A stretch of DNA of 64,000 bases from Streptomyces pyxinicus (GTDB taxonomy: Bacteria; Actinomycetota; Actinomycetes; Streptomycetales; Streptomycetaceae): contig NZ_JANUGP010000022.1 of NCBI RefSeq assembly GCF_024753135.1, positions 62,001 through 126,000 of the forward strand, written 5' to 3'. This document shows positions 51,356 through 59,723 of the stretch, piece after piece. Numbering within the stretch: position 1 is the stretch's first letter; every line of letters starts with the position of its first letter. The translations under genes were made by a program, and so were the position numbers. Under the pieces are notes generated by a model. It did not search any database. It had not been told where the DNA came from and was given only the letters and a program-made list of their open reading frames with translations.

Positions 51356-52654
51356 GTGCTGGAGCAGTCAAACGACTTCGGCAGTGAGCTGCGCAGGCGG
51401 CGTCTTGCGGCCCGCCTCTCCCTGCAGCAACTGGGGCAGCGGGTCCACTACAGCAAGAGCCAGTTGAGCAAGGTGGAGCGGGGGATCCAGCGCCCCACGC
51501 CCGAGCTGGCACGGCTGTGCGACACGGAGCTGGATGCCGAAGGCTCGCTGTCCCGCCTTGTCGCACTTCCTCAGGCGCAGCCGCGCTTATCCGTTTCCGG
51601 CAACGACGAAGAAGAGGTGTGGTTGATGCAACTTCACAAGGACGGTTCGAGTTCGTTCCAGCCCGTCACGCGTCGTGACCTCATCGCCGCCGGTGCGGCC
51701 GCGGCACTGAGCCTACAGGTCGGCAGCCCCCAGCCGTCCTGCCCGACGCCCGAAGGGGCTGCGACCCTTGTCGATGCCTCGCGGTTAGTGTTCGAACAGC
51801 TCCGCAGGCTCGGGCAGGCCTCGGGGCCCGCCTTCGTGCTGCCACCGCTGATCGCCCAGACACACAGCCTGGAGCAGCTTGCGGCGGGCAGCGGCCCCCG
51901 AATCCGCGAAGCACTGCTGGTGCTGGCTTCACGCTATGCCGAATACACCGGGTGGATGGCACAGGAATCAGGAGACGACACAGCTGCTTTGTGGTGGACG
52001 GATCGCGCGGTTCGTCTCGCGGCAGCGGGAACGGACAACGCACTCGCCGTCTACGCCCAGGTACGGCGATCGCTGGTGAGCCTCTACCGCGGAGACGTCG
52101 CGGATTCCATGGAACTGGCCGCCCATGCCCTGGAGAGCGAGGCTCCGGCCCGGATCCGCGGGCTGGCAGCCCAGCACCTGGCGCAGGGCAGAGCGGTCGC
52201 CGGCGACTACACAGGCTGCCTGCGCAGTCTCGACCAAGCCAGGGAACTGCTGGAGCGGGACGGTACCGACCCGTCCCAGCCCGTACTCGGTGCCTCCCAT
52301 GTGCCCGACGTCGTATCGATGTTCACCGGCTGGTGCCTGTATGACCTGGGACGTCCCCGGCAGGCCGCCGAGATACTGGACAGGGAATTGATCCGCGTAC
52401 CCGGGCACGCCCTCCGCAGCAGGACACGGTACGGGGTCCGTCGGGCGCTGTCGCACGCCTCGGCCGGAGACATCGACCAGGCGTGCCGGCTCACCTCCGA
52501 ACTGCTGCCGTCGCTGCGTCTCATCTCGTCCGCGACGGTCTCGGCGGACGTACGGCGTCTTTCCCGCACCCTCGGCAGGCACAGCCGTTCCTCGGTGGTG
52601 CGGCAGCTGCTGCCGGAACTGACCGCCTCGGCTACTCACACGCACCTTTCCTAG
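51356..52654 (+). CDS. XRE-family regulator with TPR-like C-terminus (island gene 1)
   Basis: 432 residues. HTH_XRE at about 8-62 (LRRRRLAARLSLQQLG and HYSKSQLSKVERGIQRPTP), a short linker with TRRDLIAAGAAAAL near residue 105, and a long helical TPR-like C-terminal domain (about 140-430). Codons 78 (51587-51589) and 144 (51785-51787) are TTA, the rare leucine codon read by bldA tRNA, so full expression should be tied to development. GTG 51356 has GGAGG upstream. The TIR gene follows 27 nt later, so this is probably the operon's own regulator or a sensor component. Confidence 0.87.
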   Translation: MLEQSNDFGSELRRRRLAARLSLQQLGQRVHYSKSQLSKVERGIQRPTPELARLCDTELDAEGSLSRLVALPQAQPRLSVSGNDEEEVWLMQLHKDGSSSFQPVTRRDLIAAGAAAALSLQVGSPQPSCPTPEGAATLVDASRLVFEQLRRLGQASGPAFVLPPLIAQTHSLEQLAAGSGPRIREALLVLASRYAEYTGWMAQESGDDTAALWWTDRAVRLAAAGTDNALAVYAQVRRSLVSLYRGDVADSMELAAHALESEAPARIRGLAAQHLAQGRAVAGDYTGCLRSLDQARELLERDGTDPSQPVLGASHVPDVVSMFTGWCLYDLGRPRQAAEILDRELIRVPGHALRSRTRYGVRRALSHASAGDIDQACRLTSELLPSLRLISSATVSADVRRLSRTLGRHSRSSVVRQLLPELTASATHTHLS

Positions 52655-52681
52655 CGCATCTCATCGAGAAGGGATCCGTAC

Positions 52682-53434
52682 GTGCACGAGATCTTCCTCA
52701 ACTACCGGACTGACGGCGGCAAGCCTCTCGCCTACGTGTGCCATGGAGTGCTTGAGGACCGGTTCGGCGAGGGCAGCGTCTTCCTCGCCAGGAAGTCGAT
52801 CGCTGAAGGGACCGACTTCGCCGACGCCCTGCTCCGCGGAGCACGCAGCTGCCACGTCCTGTTGGCGCTGATCGACGAGAAGTGGCTGAACGCCCCCGAT
52901 CGCCACCAGCTCGGAAGGCGGGCCCTGGACAACCCCGACGACTGGGTACGACGCGAGATCGAGGAGGCTCTGACATCAGGCGCGCTGGTGGTACCTCTTT
53001 TCATGAGCCGAAAGGTGGAGCAGTTGGACCCGCGGAGCCTGCCGCGGACGCTCGCCGAGCTCGCGGAGTGCCAGTACACCCGCGTGGGACTCGCCACCCA
53101 TGAAGCAGATCTGACGCGGCTGGCGGACAGCCTGGTACGCAGGATCCCCGCACTCGCGGCCCTCGACCGCGCGCCGGTACGAGAAGACGCCGAGAACCTC
53201 CGGCAGGGCCCGCAGATGCACACCGAGCGGCAGAGTGGCGGCATCGGAAACGTCGGTGGATCGGTGGGAACGTACGTCCACGAGGCACATGCTCCGTTCC
53301 ACTCTGGTCGCGGAGACATCTACGACGGTCCACGCATCAGCGGGGATGGTACGAACTACGTGGCGGGCGACAATCATGGCGGTATACGGCAAGGATTCGG
53401 GACCCGCACCCCGCGCGGAGGCGTTGAGCGGTGA
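52682..53434 (+). CDS. TIR-domain protein (island gene 2, candidate NADase effector)
   Basis: 250 residues. A TIR domain spans about 1-150: box 1 EIFLNYRTDGGKPLAY, SVFLARKSIAEGTDF, CHVLLALIDEKWL, and WVRREIEEALTSGALVVPLF. Glu92 is the likely catalytic residue of a TIR NAD+ hydrolase. The C-terminal tail (about 165-250) is low in predicted structure and holds VGTYVHEAH (195-203), HSGRGDIY (207-214) and GDGTNYVAGDNHGG. The same motif opens the next protein. Start GTG 52682 has GAGAAGGGAT upstream; its stop overlaps the next start (GTGA). Likely role: abortive-infection effector triggered by its partner; inferred from domain and context only. Confidence 0.87.
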   Translation: MHEIFLNYRTDGGKPLAYVCHGVLEDRFGEGSVFLARKSIAEGTDFADALLRGARSCHVLLALIDEKWLNAPDRHQLGRRALDNPDDWVRREIEEALTSGALVVPLFMSRKVEQLDPRSLPRTLAELAECQYTRVGLATHEADLTRLADSLVRRIPALAALDRAPVREDAENLRQGPQMHTERQSGGIGNVGGSVGTYVHEAHAPFHSGRGDIYDGPRISGDGTNYVAGDNHGGIRQGFGTRTPRGGVER

Positions 53435-55371
53435 CGGAGACCATTGGCGCCTTCGTGCGGGAAGCACACGGATCCGTCCACAGTGGTGACGGCGACCAGT
53501 ACAACTTCTACTTCGAGAAGGCCGCGCACTGGCTCCGGAACGAGGCGCGAAAACACCCGCGCTCGATCGCCGAGCTGGACCGACGACATCTCGCCGAGCG
53601 TTTCGTGCCGCCGCCTGGTCTGCAGCATGCCCGCGCCCGCCTGCACGTCGAACGCACGGTGCTCGTCGACAGCCTTTCGGGTTCCGGACGTCGAGCAGCG
53701 GCCCTGATGCTGCTGCACGAGCTGCCAGCCGGCGAGGGCACTCTCCACGAGTTGCCGGATACCTCGGACGACGACACCGGCCCACCGCTGGACAGCCACG
53801 ACATCGGCCGAGGCGACCGGCTGCTGCTCGACCTCTCCGAGGCGGACGAGACCAGATACCTCGCGGTGCAGAGCGCCTTGTCGGACTTCCGTGGCGCCGT
53901 GGTCGCCAAGAGCGCCCATCTCGTGGTGGTCGTGCCCCATCACCTCGGCTATCTCATCCGCGAGGATCTCCGGCACCTCACAGCGGAGCTGGGGCGCCCG
54001 AATGCCCGGCGGGTACTCGCGGTGCACCTCAGATGTGACGGCATCCGCCCCGATGACGGGATTCTCGGTGGCACGGAACTCGCCACCTTCCTCACGCGAG
54101 CGCCCTTGCGAGATGTGGCAGCGCTGGCCGACCGCATCAGGCGCCTCAGGGACTCCTCGCCGGCCGATCGCGGGCTCCCGGACTGGCTCAGGCAATCCTT
54201 GGAGGAACAGCACGACCAGAGCGGGCGAGTCGCCGCGGACTTCTGCGCAGCGCCCGGCGGACGCCATCGAGCGCTCCAGCTGGCTGTGGCCATGTTCCAC
54301 GGGGCCACTCCCGACGTGGTCCTCCAAGCGGCGAATGCTCTGCTGGACCTGCTCAACCACCCGCCCGACCCCACCCCCCGCCTCGACCGGGCGGACCTGT
54401 CCGCAGAGCTCGCTGCCGTACAAGCCGGGAGAGACCCGGACGGCCGCGTCCGCTTCGCCATCGCCGGATACGGCCGCGCCGTACTCCAGCACTTCTGGAC
54501 GTTCCTCCCCGACATCCGTCGGCAACTGCGCGACTGGCTCACGCGACAGGCAGCCGACCCCGCGCTGGATCCGGACGTCAGACGCGCCGCGGTCGACCAT
54601 TTCGCACAGCAGACCCTGCGCGTGGCCCACCCCGAGGACCTCACCTGGGTGGTGGAGCGCTGGACATCGTCGAAGGCCTCGGCACTTCTCATTCCCGAAG
54701 CCGCCCGAGTCCTCGCGATGGGGCTCGACGACGACCACCACGGGCGCTACTTCCGACAGCGAATCTATGACTGGGCGACGTCGGCGGACACCAGTACTCA
54801 CTGCAGCAGGGTGCTGGTCATGGTCTGTGAGCAGACGATGGCCCGCTCACATCCCGATCAAGCTCTGGTCCGACTGCATCATCTCGCTCGCGGTCGGCAC
54901 GACGGGGTGCGGTCTGAGGCCCGGCAGGCGGTGTTGCGGCTGACGGCTTCGGACGACCGGTTGTACCGGCTCATGCTGGAGCGACTCGCTGTCGGCATTA
55001 CTCACCGGTCGCGGGCCGCTGATCTCGGTCTCTTTACAGAACTGGCCGGCCCCGGTCGTCTCATCGGCCGCCCCAGTGTGCGCGCTTCGCTGACCGCCTG
55101 CTGGGGAGGCATGCTTCGCAGTGGGATCGACTGGACGGCTCTCGTCCGCCTCTGGCTCGGCAGCGGCCGTACCGAGCAGAGACGTGACTTGATCGCCGAG
55201 GTTCTGGTCATGGCATGTGCCCTGGACCCGCATCTGCTCGGGCGGCTGTACCGGGCAGCCCGCGACTGGCTCGGTGACCGGCCCGACACGGAGCGGGCCG
55301 CCATGGTGTCCAGGCTCTTGCAGGCGATCAACGCCGCTCAGGGGCTCGGGGACTACGACCGACCGGCCTGA
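53431..55371 (+). CDS. Large helical STAND-like protein with degenerate P-loop (island gene 3)
   Basis: 646 residues, no known family recognised with certainty. The N-terminus (5-28) holds IGAFVREAHGSVHSGDGDQY, the motif shared with the TIR protein's tail. A segment at 76-90 (VLVDSLSGSGRRAAA) sits where a Walker A motif would be but lacks the Gly and Lys, and RLLLDLSE (130-137) resembles Walker B, so it looks like a nucleotide-binding fold that lost catalysis. The C-terminal about 350 residues are helical repeats (HEAT/TPR-like). It probably senses a signal and passes it to the TIR effector. Translation is coupled to the TIR gene. Confidence 0.8.
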   Translation: MTETIGAFVREAHGSVHSGDGDQYNFYFEKAAHWLRNEARKHPRSIAELDRRHLAERFVPPPGLQHARARLHVERTVLVDSLSGSGRRAAALMLLHELPAGEGTLHELPDTSDDDTGPPLDSHDIGRGDRLLLDLSEADETRYLAVQSALSDFRGAVVAKSAHLVVVVPHHLGYLIREDLRHLTAELGRPNARRVLAVHLRCDGIRPDDGILGGTELATFLTRAPLRDVAALADRIRRLRDSSPADRGLPDWLRQSLEEQHDQSGRVAADFCAAPGGRHRALQLAVAMFHGATPDVVLQAANALLDLLNHPPDPTPRLDRADLSAELAAVQAGRDPDGRVRFAIAGYGRAVLQHFWTFLPDIRRQLRDWLTRQAADPALDPDVRRAAVDHFAQQTLRVAHPEDLTWVVERWTSSKASALLIPEAARVLAMGLDDDHHGRYFRQRIYDWATSADTSTHCSRVLVMVCEQTMARSHPDQALVRLHHLARGRHDGVRSEARQAVLRLTASDDRLYRLMLERLAVGITHRSRAADLGLFTELAGPGRLIGRPSVRASLTACWGGMLRSGIDWTALVRLWLGSGRTEQRRDLIAEVLVMACALDPHLLGRLYRAARDWLGDRPDTERAAMVSRLLQAINAAQGLGDYDRPA

Positions 55372-55412
55372 CTCCGCTCTCCGGTGACCCGACGTCTCAA
55401 CAGGAGCTATTC

Positions 55413-56480
55413 ATGAGTTCTGGCCACAGGGCCATGACCTTCTTCGTCGCCCTCATTCTCGGTCTCCTGCTCGTCATCCTCGGGCTGACCACCAGCTGGC
55501 CGTGGTGGGCCTGGCCTGCCGCAGGAGCGTTGTTGCTCCTCACCGCGATACTGACTCAGAGACAGCTCGCTCCCAGGCCCGTCCCGGTCCCCGGTGAGTT
55601 CCTCGCGCATCCTGATCTGCCCCTGCCGGAAACGCAGCGGCAGGAATATCGGATCTCGCACGTGGCACTGCCGAGCTGCGTACGAGACTACGACTTCTCG
55701 TTCTCCGCGACAGTGCAGTGGCGGGTGCTCGACGTGTCGAGCGACGCACCGGTGATCAATCCAGCGGGGCTCGCGGTCGACGCCGTACTGGAGCGGGCTC
55801 GAGCCGTCACCGTCCACCAACCGCCCCACCGCAGCAGCCTGGCCCAGCACCAGCTCGACGGCGCTCTGGGAACCATGTGCACAGATGCCACGGGCCGGGT
55901 GACGGTCATGGCATACAGCGTCGAACTCAGCCTCCCGGAACACGACCGCGAGCGGCTCTCGCGGCTCTCGGACGTGCGGAAGGACGAGGACGTCTGGGAG
56001 CACGAACGCAATTACGAACGAAACAAGAGGACATACCTCGGCGACGATGTCCTGAAGGACACGGGCAGTGCGGTCGTGTGGTGGCTCTCACGCAACGACG
56101 AGGAGATCGAGGGCGCAGTCGAGCGCATCGGGATGCTCGCACAATTGTCGGCCGCTGCACGGAACGAACCGGTGGCGCCGCTGTTCGAGCACCTGGCGTA
56201 CCCGAGGGAGACTCCGGCTCCCGACAATGGGGGCCGCGAGAGCGCGACGGGGCCCGAGGCTTCCGGTGCCGGGCCGGCCGAGCCAGCACCGGAATCGCCC
56301 TTCTCGACCGACACACTGCTGTCCTGGTTCGGTGTCGCACCCGATGATCCCGACCGGGATCTGTTCGCCACACGGCTCGCCGACGTGGCGCGAGCCCACG
56401 GCAAGAAACACGCTGAGGAAACATTGCTGAAGAGCAGCACCGTGACTGAGCCGCTCGTGGATGACGGCGAATATCAATAG
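55413..56480 (+). CDS. Two-TM membrane protein, possibly SPFH-like (island gene 4)
   Basis: 355 residues. Two close TM helices (about 8-27 and 30-47) are followed by a cytosolic or outer domain (about 75-215) with alternating strands and helices (YDFSFSATVQWRVLD, VMAYSVELSLPEHD). Its order and periodicity recall SPFH/band 7 proteins. Then come a helical region (about 225-250) and a Pro/Glu-rich linker. The C-terminal 70 residues (DTLLSWFGVAPDDPDRDLFA) form a further helical domain. No family was recognised securely. ATG 55413 has CAGGAG upstream, 41 nt after gene 3. It could anchor the system at the membrane. Confidence 0.75.
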   Translation: MSSGHRAMTFFVALILGLLLVILGLTTSWPWWAWPAAGALLLLTAILTQRQLAPRPVPVPGEFLAHPDLPLPETQRQEYRISHVALPSCVRDYDFSFSATVQWRVLDVSSDAPVINPAGLAVDAVLERARAVTVHQPPHRSSLAQHQLDGALGTMCTDATGRVTVMAYSVELSLPEHDRERLSRLSDVRKDEDVWEHERNYERNKRTYLGDDVLKDTGSAVVWWLSRNDEEIEGAVERIGMLAQLSAAARNEPVAPLFEHLAYPRETPAPDNGGRESATGPEASGAGPAEPAPESPFSTDTLLSWFGVAPDDPDRDLFATRLADVARAHGKKHAEETLLKSSTVTEPLVDDGEYQ

Positions 56481-56522
56481 GGCCCGAAGGCTCCCGAAGC
56501 CGCTGGGCCGGCGCTCTGAACA

Positions 56523-56562
56523 CGCCGAGGCCCGGCCCCCCGAAGGGAGCCGGGCCTCGGCG
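56523..56562. terminator. 14-bp perfect hairpin terminator between the island and metK
   Basis: CGCCGAGGCCCGGC (56523-56536) and GCCGGGCCTCGGCG (56549-56562) pair exactly around a 12-nt loop. It lies 42 nt after the island operon and 14 nt after the metK stop, serving both convergent units. Confidence 0.8.
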
Positions 56563-56575
56563 AGGGCGGTGCGGG

Positions 56576-57784
56576 TTACAGGCCCGCGGCGGTGCGCAGG
56601 GCGTCCACGCGGTCGGTGCGCTCCCAGGTGAAGTCGGGCAGCTCACGGCCGAAGTGGCCGTAGGCGGCGGTCTGGGAGTAGATCGGGCGGAGCAGGTCGA
56701 GGTCGCGGATGATCGCGGCCGGGCGGAGGTCGAAGACCTCGGTGATGGCGTGCTCGATCTTCTCCGGGTCCACCTTGTGGGTGCCGAAGGTCTCGACGAA
56801 CAGGCCGACGGGCTCGGCCTTGCCGATCGCGTAGGCGACCTGGACCTCGCAGCGGGCGGCCAGGCCGGCCGCCACGACGTTCTTGGCGACCCAGCGCATC
56901 GCGTAGGCGGCCGAGCGGTCCACCTTGGACGGGTCCTTGCCGGAGAAGGCGCCGCCGCCGTGCCGGGCGAAGCCGCCGTAGGTGTCGATGATGATCTTGC
57001 GGCCGGTCAGGCCGGCGTCGCCCATCGGGCCGCCGATCTCGAAACGGCCGGTCGGGTTGACCAGCAGCCGGTAGCCCTCGGTCTCCAGCTTGATGCCCTC
57101 GTCCAGAAGCGCCTTCAGCTCCGGCTCCACGACGAACTCGCGGATGTCGGGGGCCAGCAGCGACTCCAGGTCGATGTCGGAGGCGTGCTGCGAGGAGACG
57201 ACCACCGTGTCCAGGCGGACGGCCTTGTCGCCGTCGTACTCGATGGTGACCTGCGTCTTGCCGTCCGGGCGCAGGTAGGGGATGGTGCCGTTCTTGCGGA
57301 CCTCGGACAGGCGCTTGGACAGCCGGTGCGCCAGGAAGATCGGCAGCGGCATCAGGGTGGGCGTCTCGTCGGACGCGTAGCCGAACATCAGGCCCTGGTC
57401 GCCGGCGCCCTGCCGGTCCAGCTCGTCCTCGTCGCCCTCGACCCGGTTCTCGTACGCCGTGTCGACGCCCTGGGCGATGTCCGGGGACTGCGCGCCGATC
57501 GACACCGACACGCCGCAGGAAGCGCCGTCGAAGCCCTTCTTCGAGGAGTCGTAGCCGATTTCGAGGATCTTGCCGCGGACGAGGGTCGCGATGTCGGCGT
57601 AGGCCTTCGTCGTCACCTCGCCGGCCACGTGCACCAGGCCGGTGGTGATCAGCGTCTCGACGGCGACCCGGGAGGTCGGGTCCTCGCGCAGGAGCGCGTC
57701 GAGAATGGTGTCGCTGATCTGGTCAGCGATCTTGTCGGGGTGACCCTCGGTCACGGACTCCGAGGTGAACAGGCGACGGGACAC
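56576..57784 (-). CDS. metK: S-adenosylmethionine synthetase
   Basis: 402 residues, full length. Signatures: TEGHPDKIADQISD, the ATP motif GAGDQGLMFGYA and the loop GGGAFSGKDPSKVDRSAAY. It makes SAM from methionine and ATP; in Streptomyces SAM level also influences differentiation and antibiotic production. GTG 57784 is supported by AGGGAG upstream. A strong hairpin lies about 140 nt upstream, between it and coaBC; no SAM riboswitch core was found. Confidence 0.97.
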   Translation of the reverse strand: MSRRLFTSESVTEGHPDKIADQISDTILDALLREDPTSRVAVETLITTGLVHVAGEVTTKAYADIATLVRGKILEIGYDSSKKGFDGASCGVSVSIGAQSPDIAQGVDTAYENRVEGDEDELDRQGAGDQGLMFGYASDETPTLMPLPIFLAHRLSKRLSEVRKNGTIPYLRPDGKTQVTIEYDGDKAVRLDTVVVSSQHASDIDLESLLAPDIREFVVEPELKALLDEGIKLETEGYRLLVNPTGRFEIGGPMGDAGLTGRKIIIDTYGGFARHGGGAFSGKDPSKVDRSAAYAMRWVAKNVVAAGLAARCEVQVAYAIGKAEPVGLFVETFGTHKVDPEKIEHAITEVFDLRPAAIIRDLDLLRPIYSQTAAYGHFGRELPDFTWERTDRVDALRTAAGL

Positions 57785-57926
57785 AACGCTCCCTGTGGTT
57801 GCAGCGGCTGCTGGCTGATCATTTGCGGTCGACTGTAGGGCTGCGCCCGTCGACCGTGAACAGTTTATCGGTCGCACTCGGCCGATGGGCCACCGTCTCG
57901 CCTCTCGGGAGCGCTGTGACCTGCGG

Positions 57927-57952
57927 CACGGGCATTCTGCACAATGCCCGTG
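57927..57952. terminator. 10-bp perfect hairpin between coaBC and metK
   Basis: CACGGGCATT (57927-57936) pairs with AATGCCCGTG (57943-57952) around a 6-nt loop. In the minus-strand transcript it could terminate coaBC read-through or act in the metK leader. The rest of 57785-58030 shows no recognised element. Confidence 0.5.
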
Positions 57953-58030
57953 GCCTTGGCCAGAGGCACCGCGGCATGTTCCGGCGCGGCGCGAGGCCGG
58001 CTCAAGTTCCCCCGAACGCCCGCCCGGCCG

Positions 58031-59236
58031 TTAGCCCAGACGCCGCAGGACGAGGTCCCAGACGGTGTCGGCGAGCGCTTCCTTCGGGCCGTACGGCACC
58101 GGGGTCTCGCTGCCGTCCGCGCCCAGCACGACCGCCTCGTTCTGCTCGGAGCCGAAGGTCTTGCGCTCCCCGACCTCGTTGACCACGAGGAGGTCACAGC
58201 CCTTGCGGGCGAGCTTGGCGCGGCCGTTGGCGAGGACGTCGTCGGTCTCGGCGGCGAAGCCGACGACCACCTGTCCGGGGCGGGCCCGGTCGGCGGAGAT
58301 CTCCGCGAGGATGTCCGGATTGCGCACCAGGGCGACCGGGTCGGGTTCGTGGCCGTCCTTCTTCTTGATCTTCCCGGTCGCATAGACGGCGGGGCGGAAG
58401 TCGGCGACGGCGGCGGCCATGACCACCGCGTCGGCGTCGGCGGCGGCCTTCAGCACGGCCTCGCGCAGCTGGACGGCCGTGCCGACGTGGACGACGTCGA
58501 CGCCGGCCGGGTCGGGCAGGCCGGCGTTGGCCGCGAGCAGCGTGACGCGGGCGCCACGGGCGGCGGCGGTGCGGGCCAGGGCATAGCCCTGCTTGCCGGA
58601 GGAGCGGTTGCCGAGGAAGCGGACCGGGTCGAGCGGCTCGCGGGTGCCGCCGGCCGAGACGACGACATGGCGTCCGCGCAGGTCGGGCTCGGCGGTGCCG
58701 CGGGCCAGCACCCGGCGGCAGACCTCGAAGATCTCCCCCGGCTCCGGCAGCCGGCCCTTGCCGGTGTCGACGCCGGTGAGGCGGCCGACGGCGGGCTCGA
58801 TCACGACCGCGCCCCGGCGGCGCAGCGTGGCCACGTTCTCCCGGGTGGCCGGGTGCTCCCACATCTCGGTGTGCATGGCGGGCGCGAAGACGACGGGACA
58901 GCGCGCGGTCAGCAGGGTGTTGGTGAGCAGGTCGTCGGCGAGGCCGTGGGCGGCCTTGGCGAGCATGTCGGCGGTGGCCGGGGCCACCACGACCAGGTCG
59001 GCGTGCTGGCCGATGCGGACGTGCGGCACCTCGTGCACGTCGGACCAGACCTCGGTGGAGACGGGGTTGCCGGACAGCGCGGACCAGGTGGCGGCGCCGA
59101 CGAAGTGCAGCGCGGAGGCGGTGGGCACCACGCGGACGTCGTGACCGGACTCGGTGAACCTTCTCAGCAGCTCACAGGCCTTGTAGGCGGCGATCCCGCC
59201 GCTGACCCCCAGAACAACCCTCGGCTTGTCCGCCAT
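58031..59236 (-). CDS. coaBC: Bifunctional phosphopantothenoylcysteine decarboxylase/synthetase
   Basis: 401 residues. The CoaC flavoprotein domain (about 1-185) has LGVSGGIAAYKACELLRRF, the active-site region EVPHVRIG and APAMHTEMW; the CoaB domain (about 190-400) has SAGGTREPLDPVRFLGNRSS and AAVADFRP followed by the KIKK lysines. It carries out two successive steps of coenzyme A synthesis. ATG 59236; rpoZ lies upstream with a strong terminator between. Confidence 0.95.
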   Translation of the reverse strand: MADKPRVVLGVSGGIAAYKACELLRRFTESGHDVRVVPTASALHFVGAATWSALSGNPVSTEVWSDVHEVPHVRIGQHADLVVVAPATADMLAKAAHGLADDLLTNTLLTARCPVVFAPAMHTEMWEHPATRENVATLRRRGAVVIEPAVGRLTGVDTGKGRLPEPGEIFEVCRRVLARGTAEPDLRGRHVVVSAGGTREPLDPVRFLGNRSSGKQGYALARTAAARGARVTLLAANAGLPDPAGVDVVHVGTAVQLREAVLKAAADADAVVMAAAVADFRPAVYATGKIKKKDGHEPDPVALVRNPDILAEISADRARPGQVVVGFAAETDDVLANGRAKLARKGCDLLVVNEVGERKTFGSEQNEAVVLGADGSETPVPYGPKEALADTVWDLVLRRLG

Positions 59237-59307
59237 CTCTCCGCCATCTCTCCCCGGCTCGGCACGTACGAGGCCGCGCACAACGCTGCGTACGGGACCA
59301 TCACACA

Positions 59308-59342
59308 CCACAGGCCCGGCAGCGTGACTGCCGGGCCTGTGG
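59308..59342. terminator. 15-bp perfect hairpin terminator after rpoZ
   Basis: CCACAGGCCCGGCAG (59308-59322) pairs exactly with CTGCCGGGCCTGTGG (59328-59342) around CGTGA. It is placed 37 nt beyond the rpoZ stop, upstream of coaBC. Confidence 0.8.
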
Positions 59343-59379
59343 ATAACGCGACTGACGATCAGAACATCCGACCGCGGGA

Positions 59380-59652
59380 CTACTGCGCCGGACCCTCGAT
59401 GGCCTCGGAGGTCAGCAGGCCGGCGTTGATCTCGCGCAGGGCGATCGAGAGCGGCTTCTCGTGGACGTGGGTGTCGACGAGCGGACCGACGTACTCAAGG
59501 AGGCCCTCGCCGAGCTGCGAGTAGTACGCGTTGATCTGGCGGGCACGCTTGGCCGCGTAGATCACGAGGCTGTACTTCGAGTCGGTGGCCTCAAGCAACT
59601 CGTCGATCGGCGGGTTGATGATGCCCTCGGGCGCGGTGATGGAAGAGGACAC
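59380..59652 (-). CDS. rpoZ: RNA polymerase omega subunit
   Basis: 90 residues. The omega signature IDELLEATDSKYSLVIYAAKRARQ is noted only in part here: DSKYSLVIYAAKRARQIN is the conserved core. The protein helps fold and assemble the beta' subunit. It lies 71 nt downstream of gmk, the usual gmk-rpoZ order. GTG 59652 has GGAAGG upstream. Confidence 0.96.
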   Translation of the reverse strand: MSSSITAPEGIINPPIDELLEATDSKYSLVIYAAKRARQINAYYSQLGEGLLEYVGPLVDTHVHEKPLSIALREINAGLLTSEAIEGPAQ

Positions 59653-59723
59653 GCTCTACCTTCCGATGGAGGGGAAAGATTCAGTGGTGCGGCCGGCTCG
59701 CGCACGGGGTGCGGCGGTCACGA

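Noticed and set aside
51107..56575. Integrase, transposase or attachment-site repeats bordering the island
   Set aside because: No mobility gene or flanking direct repeat was visible, so the mode of insertion is unknown and no mobile element is called.
57785..58030. SAM riboswitch before metK
   Set aside because: None of the conserved SAM-I, SAM-II or SAM-IV core sequences could be found, only a simple hairpin.
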